Of a stretch of 16,524 nt of DNA, positions 6,143 to 14,300 are shown one piece after another (the first letter of the stretch is position 1; the number at the start of each line of letters is the position of its first letter). This DNA is from Chitinophagaceae bacterium (GTDB lineage: Bacteria; Bacteroidota; Bacteroidia; Chitinophagales; Chitinophagaceae): assembly GCA_025362915.1 (NCBI GenBank), contig JANYEU010000422.1, positions 1 to 16,524 of the forward strand, written 5' to 3'. Made by a program: the position numbers and the translations under genes. The notes under the pieces were generated by a model. It had not been told where the DNA came from. It saw only the letters and a program-made list of their open reading frames with translations, and did no database searches.

Positions 6143-7258
6143 ATGAAAAAAGTATTATTAATCATTCGTTGGATAGTTGGCTTACTCTTTATCTTTTCTG
6201 GGTTGATAAAAGTAAATGACCCACTTGGGCTCAGTTACAAGATGCAAGAGTTTTTTGAGGTTTGGGGTATTGACTTCGTCAACAAATACTCTCTCTTTTT
6301 AGCCTTGATCATGAACATGCTTGAGGTAAGCTGCGGCATTGCACTTTTGATTGGTTTCAGGATAAAAATCACCACACGTTTGTTGCTCGTCTTAATTATC
6401 TTTTTCACATTCCTAACTGGCTATGCCGTATTGAGCGGAAAGATAAAAACTTGTGGTTGCCTTGGCGATTGTCTTCCACTTACTGCTGTACAAAGCTTTA
6501 TAAAAGATTTGGTACTATTGGTTATGATTGTATTGTTAGCATTATTTGATAAGGATACAACCCCTGTTTTCTCCAGAATCACAACCAATACAATCCTGAT
6601 GGTGAGCATTATGGCTTGTGTACTAATACAGGATACGGTCTTGAACTATCTACCTTGTATAGATTGCCTTCCCTTTAAGGTAGGTAATAACCTTGTTGAG
6701 CAGATGCAGAAGCCCAAGGATTATGTGCCAGACAGTACGGTAATTACCTATCAATACAAGAAAGGTGGCAAGACAATAGAGTTTGACCAAAGTCACTTTC
6801 CGGATGACTTTGACAGTACGTATATTTTTGTAAGTAGGTATGACAAGTTGATTAGAAAAGGTACCCGCGGCGCAAAGATTACCGACTTTAACCTGACAAC
6901 GCAAAGCGGAAACGATACCACACAAGCCATGCTTGAATTGCCTAAATACGTGATGGTGATGGGAAACTCATCTCATCCAAACTTTTACAGTTGGCATACC
7001 GATTTATTGAAAGTGAGGGATTATTGCAAAGCAAATAATATTTCTTTGTTTTACATCACACCACAATCTGGAGAGGAAACATCCATATTGGCTAACGACA
7101 AGATTACTGTTCTAAAATGCGATGCCACCATTATAAAAACGGCGGCAAGAGTAAATACCACTTATTATTTGATGAATAAAGCAACGGTAGTAAATAAATT
7201 CAGTGATAAAAGCATCAATAAGATTATGGATGCACTGGAACAATTAAAAGCCCTTTAA
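6143..7258 (+). CDS. DoxX-like membrane protein of the BT_3928 type
   Basis: This 371-residue protein has an N-terminal DoxX/MauE-like membrane region with hydrophobic segments at about 3-20, 50-72, 77-97, 115-137 and 146-165, and the signature FSGLIKVNDPLGLSYKMQEF. Two cysteine clusters flank the last membrane helices: Cys104, Cys106 and Cys110 (CGCLGDC), and Cys172 and Cys175 (CIDC). The C-terminal 190 residues (KVGNNLVEQM onward) are soluble. They include TYIFVSRYDKLIRKG and a beta-alpha portion (YVMVMGNSSH, SLFYITPQ) that looks thioredoxin-like but lacks a CxxC. The two-part layout is that of the Bacteroidota family named after BT_3928. Such proteins are often encoded near folP, and the divergent folP here fits that. 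A role in thiol or quinone redox chemistry at the membrane is only an inference from the cysteines. The ATG at 6143 begins the first helix. Confidence 0.85.
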   Translation: MKKVLLIIRWIVGLLFIFSGLIKVNDPLGLSYKMQEFFEVWGIDFVNKYSLFLALIMNMLEVSCGIALLIGFRIKITTRLLLVLIIFFTFLTGYAVLSGKIKTCGCLGDCLPLTAVQSFIKDLVLLVMIVLLALFDKDTTPVFSRITTNTILMVSIMACVLIQDTVLNYLPCIDCLPFKVGNNLVEQMQKPKDYVPDSTVITYQYKKGGKTIEFDQSHFPDDFDSTYIFVSRYDKLIRKGTRGAKITDFNLTTQSGNDTTQAMLELPKYVMVMGNSSHPNFYSWHTDLLKVRDYCKANNISLFYITPQSGEETSILANDKITVLKCDATIIKTAARVNTTYYLMNKATVVNKFSDKSINKIMDALEQLKAL

Positions 7259-7266
7259 TACCAAAC

Positions 7267-7422
7267 TTACCACATAGACACAGTAGGCACATAGGATTTT
7301 CCATTAGTTTGAACAAGAAAATATAGCAAAAAGGTTTCTCTTTTATATAGGCCATCTATGTGTACTGAAAGTGCAACGCTTCTTACCTTACCCTTTTTTC
7401 TATGTGCCTATTGTGGTGGTAA
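7267..7422. repeat. Degenerate inverted repeat with CTATGTG ends, invading the nuclease gene
   Basis: The ends pair as ttaccac (7267-7273) with gtggtaa (7416-7422), and as taggcacatag (7284-7294) with ctatgtgccta (7400-7410). An extra ctatgtgt copy lies at 7356-7363. The element fills the gap between two convergent genes, and its right arm contains the last codons and stop of the endonuclease gene. There is no reading frame for a transposase inside. It resembles the CTTTGTG-type elements at 1268-1380 and 9541-9574. Confidence 0.65.
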
Positions 7423-8602
7423 CCCTATTTACATCATTAACTCCTACTGGTAGAATTAGTGCCACCTTCCAATAATGCGCATACACATTTATCTTGCCCT
7501 TGTTGATGGTAAGACTATCGCCACCATTGCTGCCATAGCCACCAGAACCATAGCCTCCGGCAATAATATACAACTCATTTCCTTGAAACATTAATGTTCG
7601 GCAATACGTTTCAAAGCTTGCCCATGTCTGTTCATTCAAGATGGGTGCTTGCGGAGTAATATTTGTCATCACAAACGTAGCTCGGTTATCTGCATCCGTA
7701 CTATCCCTATCCTCCGACGGGCAAAGATGCCCTCTGTCAAAACCACTATTGGTATAATTACTGGTAGTTACGGCATTATAACCTGCTGGTAAGGTTGTGT
7801 CAGAATTAAAACAATTGCACCTGCTTACATTGCCTTTCCAAGCCGTACTTAGATGCCAACTACTCCAGTTTGGCTCTCCATAAGTATTATTGTAAGAGAC
7901 AGTATATTGACTTTTTGAAATTAGATAATTATTCGAATCTGTGGAATTGGAGGTGGCATTACTAGGGTTACCCATTGCCATATTGTTATCCCTTGTGGGG
8001 ATGGTATCTGTATTAGGTGCATTAGAAATTGAATATCCACAACCGTTGGTGCCGAAAGTAGAAACAGTACGACCTGTACCACTGCCAGAAATAGTTATAT
8101 CATCTATATTCAAACGCCCGCCACTAAGTTTTCTTATCTGAAAACGAATCTTACCGATATGTGGTTTAATAAATGTCACCATCTTAAAACCATCATCCTT
8201 GGTAATGACACTCTCGCCCACCATTTGCCATGTTTTTGCACTATCGATAGAGCAGTATAATGCCCAAACGCTCGGTGCATCACTACCATAACGCGCATGA
8301 TATAAGGTAATTAGTTTTGTATTACCCCCTTGGTAGTCAAAACCCATCGTTACTATCCCTTGTTTGCCGATACGTATAGACTTATTTCCATTCTTTTTAT
8401 CTAATGATGATTGACCAATCAGTGCATTATTAAAAGTCCATGAACCAGAAGCCAGTGTAATCTTTTCGAGAAGATAACTTTGTTTGCTACCTTGTTCCAC
8501 ACCTTCACGCAAAGGGATTGTTTTCTGTGCGCTGATAGTAAAACTTGCAGCGCAAAGGATAAACAACCATAAAATCTGTAAATGACTATTTCTTTTCTGC
8601 AT
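7400..8602 (-). CDS. Secreted DNA/RNA non-specific endonuclease, C-terminally truncated
   Basis: From the ATG at 8602 this is a 400-residue protein with a signal peptide ending at about ISAQ (residue 26). A beta-sandwich domain follows (about 45-175; TWTF-like start, LNIDDITIS end), as often found before this nuclease in Bacteroidota. The Endonuclease_NS domain begins at about 225. The catalytic FDRGHLCPS motif is at 288-296 (His292), the metal-binding Asn is at 314 in TNITPQ, and the Glu that follows NEQTWASF is at 331. The enzyme should cut DNA and RNA outside the cell or in the periplasm using a His-Me finger. It stops right after ALILPVGVNDVNRVTT, with an unrelated TIGT tail. Homologues such as Anabaena NucA continue with a TRVIAV strand and a TGYDF helix, roughly 50 residues. 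The catalytic residues are intact, but fold and activity are doubtful. A TTG 18 bases upstream is in frame; the ATG gives a cleaner signal peptide and fits the promoter at 8644-8651. Confidence 0.88.
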   Translation of the reverse strand: MQKRNSHLQILWLFILCAASFTISAQKTIPLREGVEQGSKQSYLLEKITLASGSWTFNNALIGQSSLDKKNGNKSIRIGKQGIVTMGFDYQGGNTKLITLYHARYGSDAPSVWALYCSIDSAKTWQMVGESVITKDDGFKMVTFIKPHIGKIRFQIRKLSGGRLNIDDITISGSGTGRTVSTFGTNGCGYSISNAPNTDTIPTRDNNMAMGNPSNATSNSTDSNNYLISKSQYTVSYNNTYGEPNWSSWHLSTAWKGNVSRCNCFNSDTTLPAGYNAVTTSNYTNSGFDRGHLCPSEDRDSTDADNRATFVMTNITPQAPILNEQTWASFETYCRTLMFQGNELYIIAGGYGSGGYGSNGGDSLTINKGKINVYAHYWKVALILPVGVNDVNRVTTTIGT

Positions 8603-8643
8603 AAGAGGTGTATGAGGCAAGATCCATGAGTAGGCGATTGCTT

Positions 8644-8651
8644 CAAAAGTA
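8644..8651 (-). promoter_or_regulatory. -7 element of the nuclease promoter
   Basis: On the - strand the sequence is TACTTTTG, a perfect TAnnTTTG match, ending 41 bases before the ATG at 8602. No clear TTG -33 element is visible. It supports a nuclease leader of about 35 bases and agrees with the chosen ATG. Confidence 0.5.
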
Positions 8652-8809
8652 AAGGTAATCTAAAAAATAGGAGGCACGTAAAACGATTTGGTGAAAATAA
8701 TTTAGTAAAATGGCTATTTTTTGAAAAGTATTTGCAACTTATTTGCTGATTCAAGCAGGGTGTCGGATCTACTTTTTTATGCTATCTATGGTTTATGGCT
8801 TGAGAAGAG

Positions 8810-8817
8810 TAGATTTG
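8810..8817 (+). promoter_or_regulatory. -7 element directly before a start codon (leaderless candidate)
   Basis: TAGATTTG is a perfect TAnnTTTG match. Only five bases (8818-8822) separate it from the ATG at 8823. Transcription in this phylum starts about 4-7 bases after this element, so the mRNA would begin at or next to the ATG. The -33 element is not clear. Confidence 0.5.
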
Positions 8818-8822
8818 CGGCA

Positions 8823-9470
8823 ATGAAAAGAATAATTATAACGGGAAGCAATGGCATGATTGGTAAGTTGATACTACAAGAATGTCTGGAGCGGGAAGAT
8901 GTGGGTACGATAACTTGTATAACTAGGATGACATTGGGCTTTAAACATGAAAAGTTGGTTGAGGTAATACACACTGATTTTACTGATTACATCGCCATAG
9001 AACAGCGGTTGCAAAATCAGGATATTTGTTTTTATTGTATCGGTGTATATACGGGGCAAGTTCCCAAAGAGCAGTTTAACAAGGTAACCATCGATTTTAC
9101 AAAGTTTTTTAGTGAAGCCTTGAAACGGAATAGTCCTACTGCAACCTTTTGTTTTTTGAGCGGACTAGGTGCTGATAGCACAGAAAAGAGTAAGGTTCTT
9201 TTTGCCAAGGCTAAGGGGATTGTCGAGAATAGATTATTGAAATTAAATTTTGCCAACACATATATTTTCAGACCAGGCTATATCTATCCCGTAACACCAA
9301 GGAGAGAGCCTAATGTTGTTTATGGATTGATGAGGTTATTTTACAAGCCAGTTTCTTTTATTTATCCCAATATTGGTGTTTCATCAAAAATGTTAGCACA
9401 CAAAATGGTGGAGGTAGGTATTAACGGAGGCGAGAAGGTAATATATGAGAATGTGGATATAAGGAATTAA
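8823..9470 (+). CDS. NAD(P)-binding Rossmann-fold protein (atypical SDR / NmrA-like)
   Basis: This 215-residue protein starts at the ATG at 8823 with MKRIIITGSNGMIGKLIL. Its dinucleotide-binding glycine motif TGSNGMIG is at residues 7-14, directly after the first beta strand. Later Rossmann strands are visible as DICFYCIGV (about 67-75) and TFCFLSGLGAD (about 108-118). LFAKAKGIVENRLL (about 125-138) stands where the SDR helix with the conserved Lys would be, but the classical YxxxK is not clear. The last third (FRPGYIYP) matches NAD-dependent epimerase or YbjT/HTATIP2-like proteins. The substrate is unknown. It could bind NAD(P)H without strong catalytic activity. An in-frame TTG at 8721 would add 34 residues ahead of the glycine strand and would span the promoter, so I reject it. 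It is divergent from the nuclease gene, with which no functional link is obvious. Confidence 0.88.
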   Translation: MKRIIITGSNGMIGKLILQECLEREDVGTITCITRMTLGFKHEKLVEVIHTDFTDYIAIEQRLQNQDICFYCIGVYTGQVPKEQFNKVTIDFTKFFSEALKRNSPTATFCFLSGLGADSTEKSKVLFAKAKGIVENRLLKLNFANTYIFRPGYIYPVTPRREPNVVYGLMRLFYKPVSFIYPNIGVSSKMLAHKMVEVGINGGEKVIYENVDIRN

Positions 9471-9540
9471 TGAAAAATGTGGAATATTGAACCACTGATA
9501 GAACTAAAAGCAAGAAATGCCATTGAAAAATCTTATTGCT

Positions 9541-9574
9541 TCTTTGAGGCTTAGAGCCTTTGTGGCATCCTTTG
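9541..9574. repeat. CTTTG-type repeat remnant downstream of the PorP/SprF gene
   Basis: The stretch has three spaced ctttg words (ctttgagg, ctttgtgg, ctttgc) and a 5-bp hairpin, aggct (9547-9551) with agcct (9555-9559). It lies in the 115-base gap between two converging genes. Its resemblance to the element at 1268-1380 is by eye only, and it may act as a weak terminator for either side. Confidence 0.3.
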
Positions 9575-9585
9575 CACATCTAAAA

Positions 9586-10608
9586 CTAAAACTTGGGGGC
9601 ATTACATTTAATAGGATGCGTTCTATCGAATGAGCCACTTTTCACGATTGATAATTCGTAACCACCTTGACTACTATTGAAAGCTGCAAGACTGGAAGCT
9701 GTAACATCATAGCTAACAGTCATTTTTAAATCATTTAATTGGTATCCAACCACTGGAATAAAGGAATCCCTGTAACGGTAGTATAAACCTAAAATCAATT
9801 GCTTGGCGCCATCACCACTAAGGTTTCTGTTGGCATTCATTCCCAAGACTGCTTCATTGTTTCCGCCAGATTTACTTAAATAGATATTGGGATTTAATAT
9901 CAAAAGGTCTTGTATCTTGAAATTACTATTGAAAAACAGTGTGGAGCGGATGGGAACTGTGGCATCCACATCGCTATTGGCAGCAAAAAAACTTTCGGTT
10001 GGCTTGTTAATGTGCATGGCACTATAACCAACATTTAAATAGACTGTTTCAGAAACAAACCAAGCATAGTTCAGCCCTATTTGCATATCAAAATAGGTAA
10101 CATTGGTTCTGGCAAAACTCTCCCCTCCATTTATTTGCGAGCTAGTGTTGAAGAATTGACCATTCCACTGATTATCGAAAGTTAATTTACTTAAATCTAT
10201 ACTCTTATTTACCGCCCCTAAGTTAACGCCCAAGCTTAGCAAACTAGAATTACCAAGCAATTGATGATAGGCAATAGATGCGTAGCCTTGTGTACTGCTA
10301 AGATTTCCACTGCCTGCCTGATCTTTATAGATAGTGCCACCAAGACCTATCCAACTATTTTGTAACTTCCCATTCAGCACTTTTACATCTCCCCATAAAC
10401 TAGACGTTTGGTAGGGAATAGATGCAACGTTTGCCCATTGATTGCGATAATTGCCCCCCAAACGATAATCATAATCTGGATTGAAGCCGGCGTTTGCAGG
10501 GTTTACTAGCAACGGCGCATTGAAATACTGAGAGAAATGCAACCCCTGCGCCGAGGCAACACCAAAGCAGCAAAGAAAAATGAGCGATATATAATTAGTT
10601 GCTTTCAT
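9586..10608 (-). CDS. PorP/SprF family type IX secretion membrane protein
   Basis: This 340-residue protein has a signal peptide (about 1-20, ending VASAQ) and then the diagnostic start of the family: GLHFSQYFNAPLLVNPANAG at 22-41, followed by YRNQWANV and SLWGDVKV. The rest is a series of amphipathic strands with glycine and aromatic residues, as expected for an outer-membrane barrel of about 14 strands. Family members (SprF, PorP) help type IX secretion substrates with a type B C-terminal domain reach the surface and stay attached. The ATG follows the TAG of the large surface-protein gene with no base between, so translation is probably coupled. That substrate-then-SprF order is the common arrangement. 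I infer that it is the dedicated partner of that protein, not the core PorP. Confidence 0.93.
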   Translation of the reverse strand: MKATNYISLIFLCCFGVASAQGLHFSQYFNAPLLVNPANAGFNPDYDYRLGGNYRNQWANVASIPYQTSSLWGDVKVLNGKLQNSWIGLGGTIYKDQAGSGNLSSTQGYASIAYHQLLGNSSLLSLGVNLGAVNKSIDLSKLTFDNQWNGQFFNTSSQINGGESFARTNVTYFDMQIGLNYAWFVSETVYLNVGYSAMHINKPTESFFAANSDVDATVPIRSTLFFNSNFKIQDLLILNPNIYLSKSGGNNEAVLGMNANRNLSGDGAKQLILGLYYRYRDSFIPVVGYQLNDLKMTVSYDVTASSLAAFNSSQGGYELSIVKSGSFDRTHPIKCNAPKF

Positions 10609-13600
10609 CTATTTTAGTAAAGTAATATCTCCAGTTTTTTTATAAGGATAACCATTTGTATAAGTGATATCCAACGTATATGTATAAACATCTGGAGCCA
10701 ATACCTTGCCATTTAATCTGCCATCCCAAGCACCATTTACATTACTGGTTTCAAATACCTTTTGTCCCCAACGGTTGTAAATAATCCATTTCATTTTATC
10801 AATACCGTATCCCCTCACTTGTACAGTTCGGTTAGTGCCGTTAGGTGCAATAGCATTTGCAACATCGGCAATAGGGGTTACCAAAGCTTTTATATCTTGC
10901 TGGGTAGTATCCGAACAACCACTGAGATTAAAGGCAATCAGGCTTACCCTGTAAGTTCGGCTGGCATTGTATAAATGAGAGATGGGGGTATTGAAATCTG
11001 AAGTGATTAAGGTATCCCCATCATCCAAAATCCATTTATACTGTACTGCATCTATTGATTGGTTTGTAAATACAACATCGGTATTTGCCTTTGGAGGATT
11101 GGGCGAATAACTAAAGGCAGCATTAGGTTTGGGCTTTACATTTAATGTAAAACTGGTATTATCTACCTTATTGCAAGTAGAATTGTCTATGGCATTTAAT
11201 TTAATTGTATAGATGCCAGTATCTTTATAATGGTGGATAATATTGATATCAGAGCCGGTGTAAGTAGTTCCATCACCAAAATCCCAATTGAATGTTTCGC
11301 CACCAAGAGAATTGTTTGTAATAACTGCATCATAAGGGGCACAGCCTAATGGCTCGGTTGTAATAATTGCTTTTACATTCTGCGCAATACGAATGACAAG
11401 TTGTATCGAATCTGGCGCGTTGCAATAAGTTGTATCGTTCAACCATAGGCTTGCTTTGTAAGTGCCATCAGCAGTATAAGGATGTGAGATGATTTGTGGT
11501 GCGGTAATATCCTGTTGTGCTCCGTCACCAAAGTATAAGGTAAAGCTATTACTTTTAAAGCTGGTAGAGGCTGTACTTGAATTATCGAATTGATAAGTTC
11601 TAGAAGTGCAGTCTCCACTTTTAGATGCATTTATTTTTAGGATAGCCTCATTGTTGGCAACCCTGATTACGACATTGGAGGTGTCAGCAATATTACATGC
11701 TGATGAATCGATAGATACAACAGATACACGATAAGAACCTACATTGTTAAACGTATGGCTAATGGTGGGATCAGTCGTGGTTATCTTGCCAGTATTATCG
11801 CCAAAATTCCATACGTATTCCTTTCCTTCCCCAATTACATCTGTAAAACTAGCCGTTAATGGTACGCATCCTAATAACTTACCTTGAATTCCTTTGATGC
11901 TAGATCTTATTTCTGCACCTACTCCAGCAAGGTTAAAAGCTATTTTTACAGCAGCCAAATTACAGCCTTGTGCACCATTATTAGGATACGCCACCCCTCC
12001 TGTAGTGGGGAAAACAGCACCTCCGCCGCAATTGGCACAAAGTGCCTGATAGATAACACCGTTTTTATCAAACCTACTTGTGCCACCATCTACATGATCG
12101 GGGTATCTGCCACCATCCTGACCGAAGAAGCTTCCATACAGTTGGCTATTGGCATTATGTTCCAATACAAAGAAATAAAAATCACTACCATCAGTCGTGC
12201 TTTTAATGGCATCTCTTGTTACGGATAAGCCTAATGTTCCAGCACTGAGATAAGTTTGTAGCGTATTGCCTTTGCCACCCCAACCAGAAACATATACATT
12301 CTCGCAACGGTCAACTAAAAAAGCTATGGGGGATATGTTTGGTGCGATAGAGTTTCCGGTACCAAAAGTGGTAGAATAAACAAATCCGCTGAGGTCTTTT
12401 TGAAGTTTTGCAATAAACTGTTTGCCATTTGCTTGCTTAAAGCTAGCGTTTACAACAGGCCAACTGCCGGTTGTGGTACCAACTATATATGGATAACCAA
12501 GCTTATCATATTGCACACCAAAAATAATGTCATTGCCTCCAGTTCCAAGATAACTTGTATGATACAATTTACTTCCATCTGTACTCATTAAAGTGATAAA
12601 ACCATCCGTTTGACCACCCATATAATGGGGAAATAAAACGTTGGTAGTATCTCCAGGAAAGTCTCTACTTGTAGTTGCACCGGCCACAACCAAAACATTT
12701 GATGTAGGATCAAAAGCCAATACAAAAGCCGCATCATCACCGCTACCACCTAGATAAGTACTAAACAATATCTTACTCAAATCTGGAGATGTTTTTAAAA
12801 CTATTCCATCTTGGTTGTATGATCCTGTAGTATTGCTACCATGATCTTTTTGAACGGGATTAGTGGTAGGAAAATCGGTCGATTGTGTACATGATGCCAA
12901 ATAGATATTACCCATACTATCTACAATCACTTCGCTACGAGAGTCATCGCCGTAATTTAGCCTAATAGACTGTGGTCCAAAAGGAGATGAATACTTGTTG
13001 CCCACATTTACACCGTCGTTTCTTGTACCACCAATGGTTATAGAGCCAATCAAGGCAGACCCCGATGCATTTAGCTTGGTAAGGATAATGTCGAAATTGT
13101 TACTACTTGCAACGCCGTATCCATAGTGATCCCTATTAACAGGATAATCTGGTGATGTTGTTTTGCCAGAAACAATCAGGTTATTATTGGCATCTACCAC
13201 CATACTATGCGGGTATTCATTGCCCGATCCTCCAAGATAAGTGGCATAAACCCTTGCAGTACCCAGTGGGTTGAATTTTATTATGCCTATATCAAAACCG
13301 CCAGCACTTTCTCCTGTACCATTATTTCCACTTGCAAACTTTTGTTGATATGCCCCATTCGTTACAGGAAAGCCAGTGCCAAACACAATACCTCCAGCGT
13401 AAAAATTGCCTGAAGCGTCATAAGTAGCAGCATACCCCCAATTATCCGCACGGCTACCGGTAAAGGTTGAGAATATCCATTGGGGATCTATAATCAATGT
13501 AGCATCTTTTTCAAGGATTGATTGAACATTAAAATGAACAATATTGCCACTCACCTGATAACTACAAGATACTTCCTTTCTGCCAATTCGATTATTTATC

Positions 13601-14259
13601 TGAAAGCTAGAAGGTATGGTTTCTCGTATTTCCCCAACAGAAGTTTTTATGGATAACTGCCCTCTATGAACACCAAGGTTCTCTGCCCCATCCACATACA
13701 TGATAATATCATTAGGATTGCCCCCGGGATGAATGATAAAGTCATATTTAATATTACCTTTATCAGTATAATATCGAATATCTATGTTGGGATAAAGGTT
13801 CTTATAAGTCACGGCGTTGAATATCCTGCAATGACCAGCCCATTTGGTAGAATCTGTTCCAATAAAATAATTATTGTAGCATTCAATTTGTTTATCTGGC
13901 TGCGCAACAGGAGAGGGGTTGGCATTAATGAACTTGATTTCATAAACATGTCCCTTCATGGTATAGTTGAAATCTTCTCCATTATTGCCTTCTTCCTTTT
14001 CATTGGGTGTAGAAACTGGAACGCTGTGCGGATGTATCTTTTCGAATAATTCTTTAAGGCAGGTGGTGTCAAATTGCTGTAAACGGTAACCTCCATCCGG
14101 TTTTAATACAAAAGCTCCAGTAGTAAGCTCTCCTTTAAAAGAAATGTTTTTATCCCACTGTCCCTTGTTCTCAACAAATTCCAAATTTTGCTGGCAAATA
14201 GCATTAGATGCAATGAATAAAGCTATAAAAAGAAAGATTGTTATTATTTTCAACTGCAT
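10609..14259 (-). CDS. Large modular surface protein with PKD repeats and T9SS type B sorting domain
   Basis: From the ATG at 14259 this is a 1216-residue exported protein. In order it has: a signal peptide (MQLKIITIFLFIALF, to about residue 23); an N-terminal domain with FVENKGQWD (about 28-36) ending near TLIIDPQW (about 254-261); a beta-propeller region to about 775 with SBBP-like units such as YATYLGGSGNEYP and FSTYLGGSGDDA; a Cys/Gly-rich ALCANCGGG segment (about 740-748); four PKD-type domains at about 787-869, 870-959, 962-1042 and 1043-1128, carrying WNFGD, LYFGDG, WDFGDG and the weaker WILDDGD; and a gliding-motility-associated C-terminal domain (about 1130-1216, IIYNRWGQKVFE, DVYTYTL, TGDITLLK). 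The last directs export through the type IX system. The role is probably adhesin or surface architecture; no catalytic domain is visible. The ATG lies 41 bases after recG. An in-frame TTG at 14304 would add 15 residues before the signal peptide and is unlikely. Confidence 0.93.
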   Translation of the reverse strand: MQLKIITIFLFIALFIASNAICQQNLEFVENKGQWDKNISFKGELTTGAFVLKPDGGYRLQQFDTTCLKELFEKIHPHSVPVSTPNEKEEGNNGEDFNYTMKGHVYEIKFINANPSPVAQPDKQIECYNNYFIGTDSTKWAGHCRIFNAVTYKNLYPNIDIRYYTDKGNIKYDFIIHPGGNPNDIIMYVDGAENLGVHRGQLSIKTSVGEIRETIPSSFQINNRIGRKEVSCSYQVSGNIVHFNVQSILEKDATLIIDPQWIFSTFTGSRADNWGYAATYDASGNFYAGGIVFGTGFPVTNGAYQQKFASGNNGTGESAGGFDIGIIKFNPLGTARVYATYLGGSGNEYPHSMVVDANNNLIVSGKTTSPDYPVNRDHYGYGVASSNNFDIILTKLNASGSALIGSITIGGTRNDGVNVGNKYSSPFGPQSIRLNYGDDSRSEVIVDSMGNIYLASCTQSTDFPTTNPVQKDHGSNTTGSYNQDGIVLKTSPDLSKILFSTYLGGSGDDAAFVLAFDPTSNVLVVAGATTSRDFPGDTTNVLFPHYMGGQTDGFITLMSTDGSKLYHTSYLGTGGNDIIFGVQYDKLGYPYIVGTTTGSWPVVNASFKQANGKQFIAKLQKDLSGFVYSTTFGTGNSIAPNISPIAFLVDRCENVYVSGWGGKGNTLQTYLSAGTLGLSVTRDAIKSTTDGSDFYFFVLEHNANSQLYGSFFGQDGGRYPDHVDGGTSRFDKNGVIYQALCANCGGGAVFPTTGGVAYPNNGAQGCNLAAVKIAFNLAGVGAEIRSSIKGIQGKLLGCVPLTASFTDVIGEGKEYVWNFGDNTGKITTTDPTISHTFNNVGSYRVSVVSIDSSACNIADTSNVVIRVANNEAILKINASKSGDCTSRTYQFDNSSTASTSFKSNSFTLYFGDGAQQDITAPQIISHPYTADGTYKASLWLNDTTYCNAPDSIQLVIRIAQNVKAIITTEPLGCAPYDAVITNNSLGGETFNWDFGDGTTYTGSDINIIHHYKDTGIYTIKLNAIDNSTCNKVDNTSFTLNVKPKPNAAFSYSPNPPKANTDVVFTNQSIDAVQYKWILDDGDTLITSDFNTPISHLYNASRTYRVSLIAFNLSGCSDTTQQDIKALVTPIADVANAIAPNGTNRTVQVRGYGIDKMKWIIYNRWGQKVFETSNVNGAWDGRLNGKVLAPDVYTYTLDITYTNGYPYKKTGDITLLK

Positions 14260-14300
14260 TCTAGTATAATATATGTGGTAAAGTAAACTAATTTTCCTTA

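Noticed and set aside
7259..7399. Remaining 3' part of the nuclease gene in another frame (frameshift)
   Set aside because: I looked for the missing tail on the - strand in this stretch and found neither a TRVIAV-like strand nor a TGYDF-like helix.
8721..8822. 34-residue N-terminal extension of the Rossmann protein from a TTG
   Set aside because: It would precede the canonical first strand and glycine motif and run across the promoter. The ATG at 8823 matches the family start.
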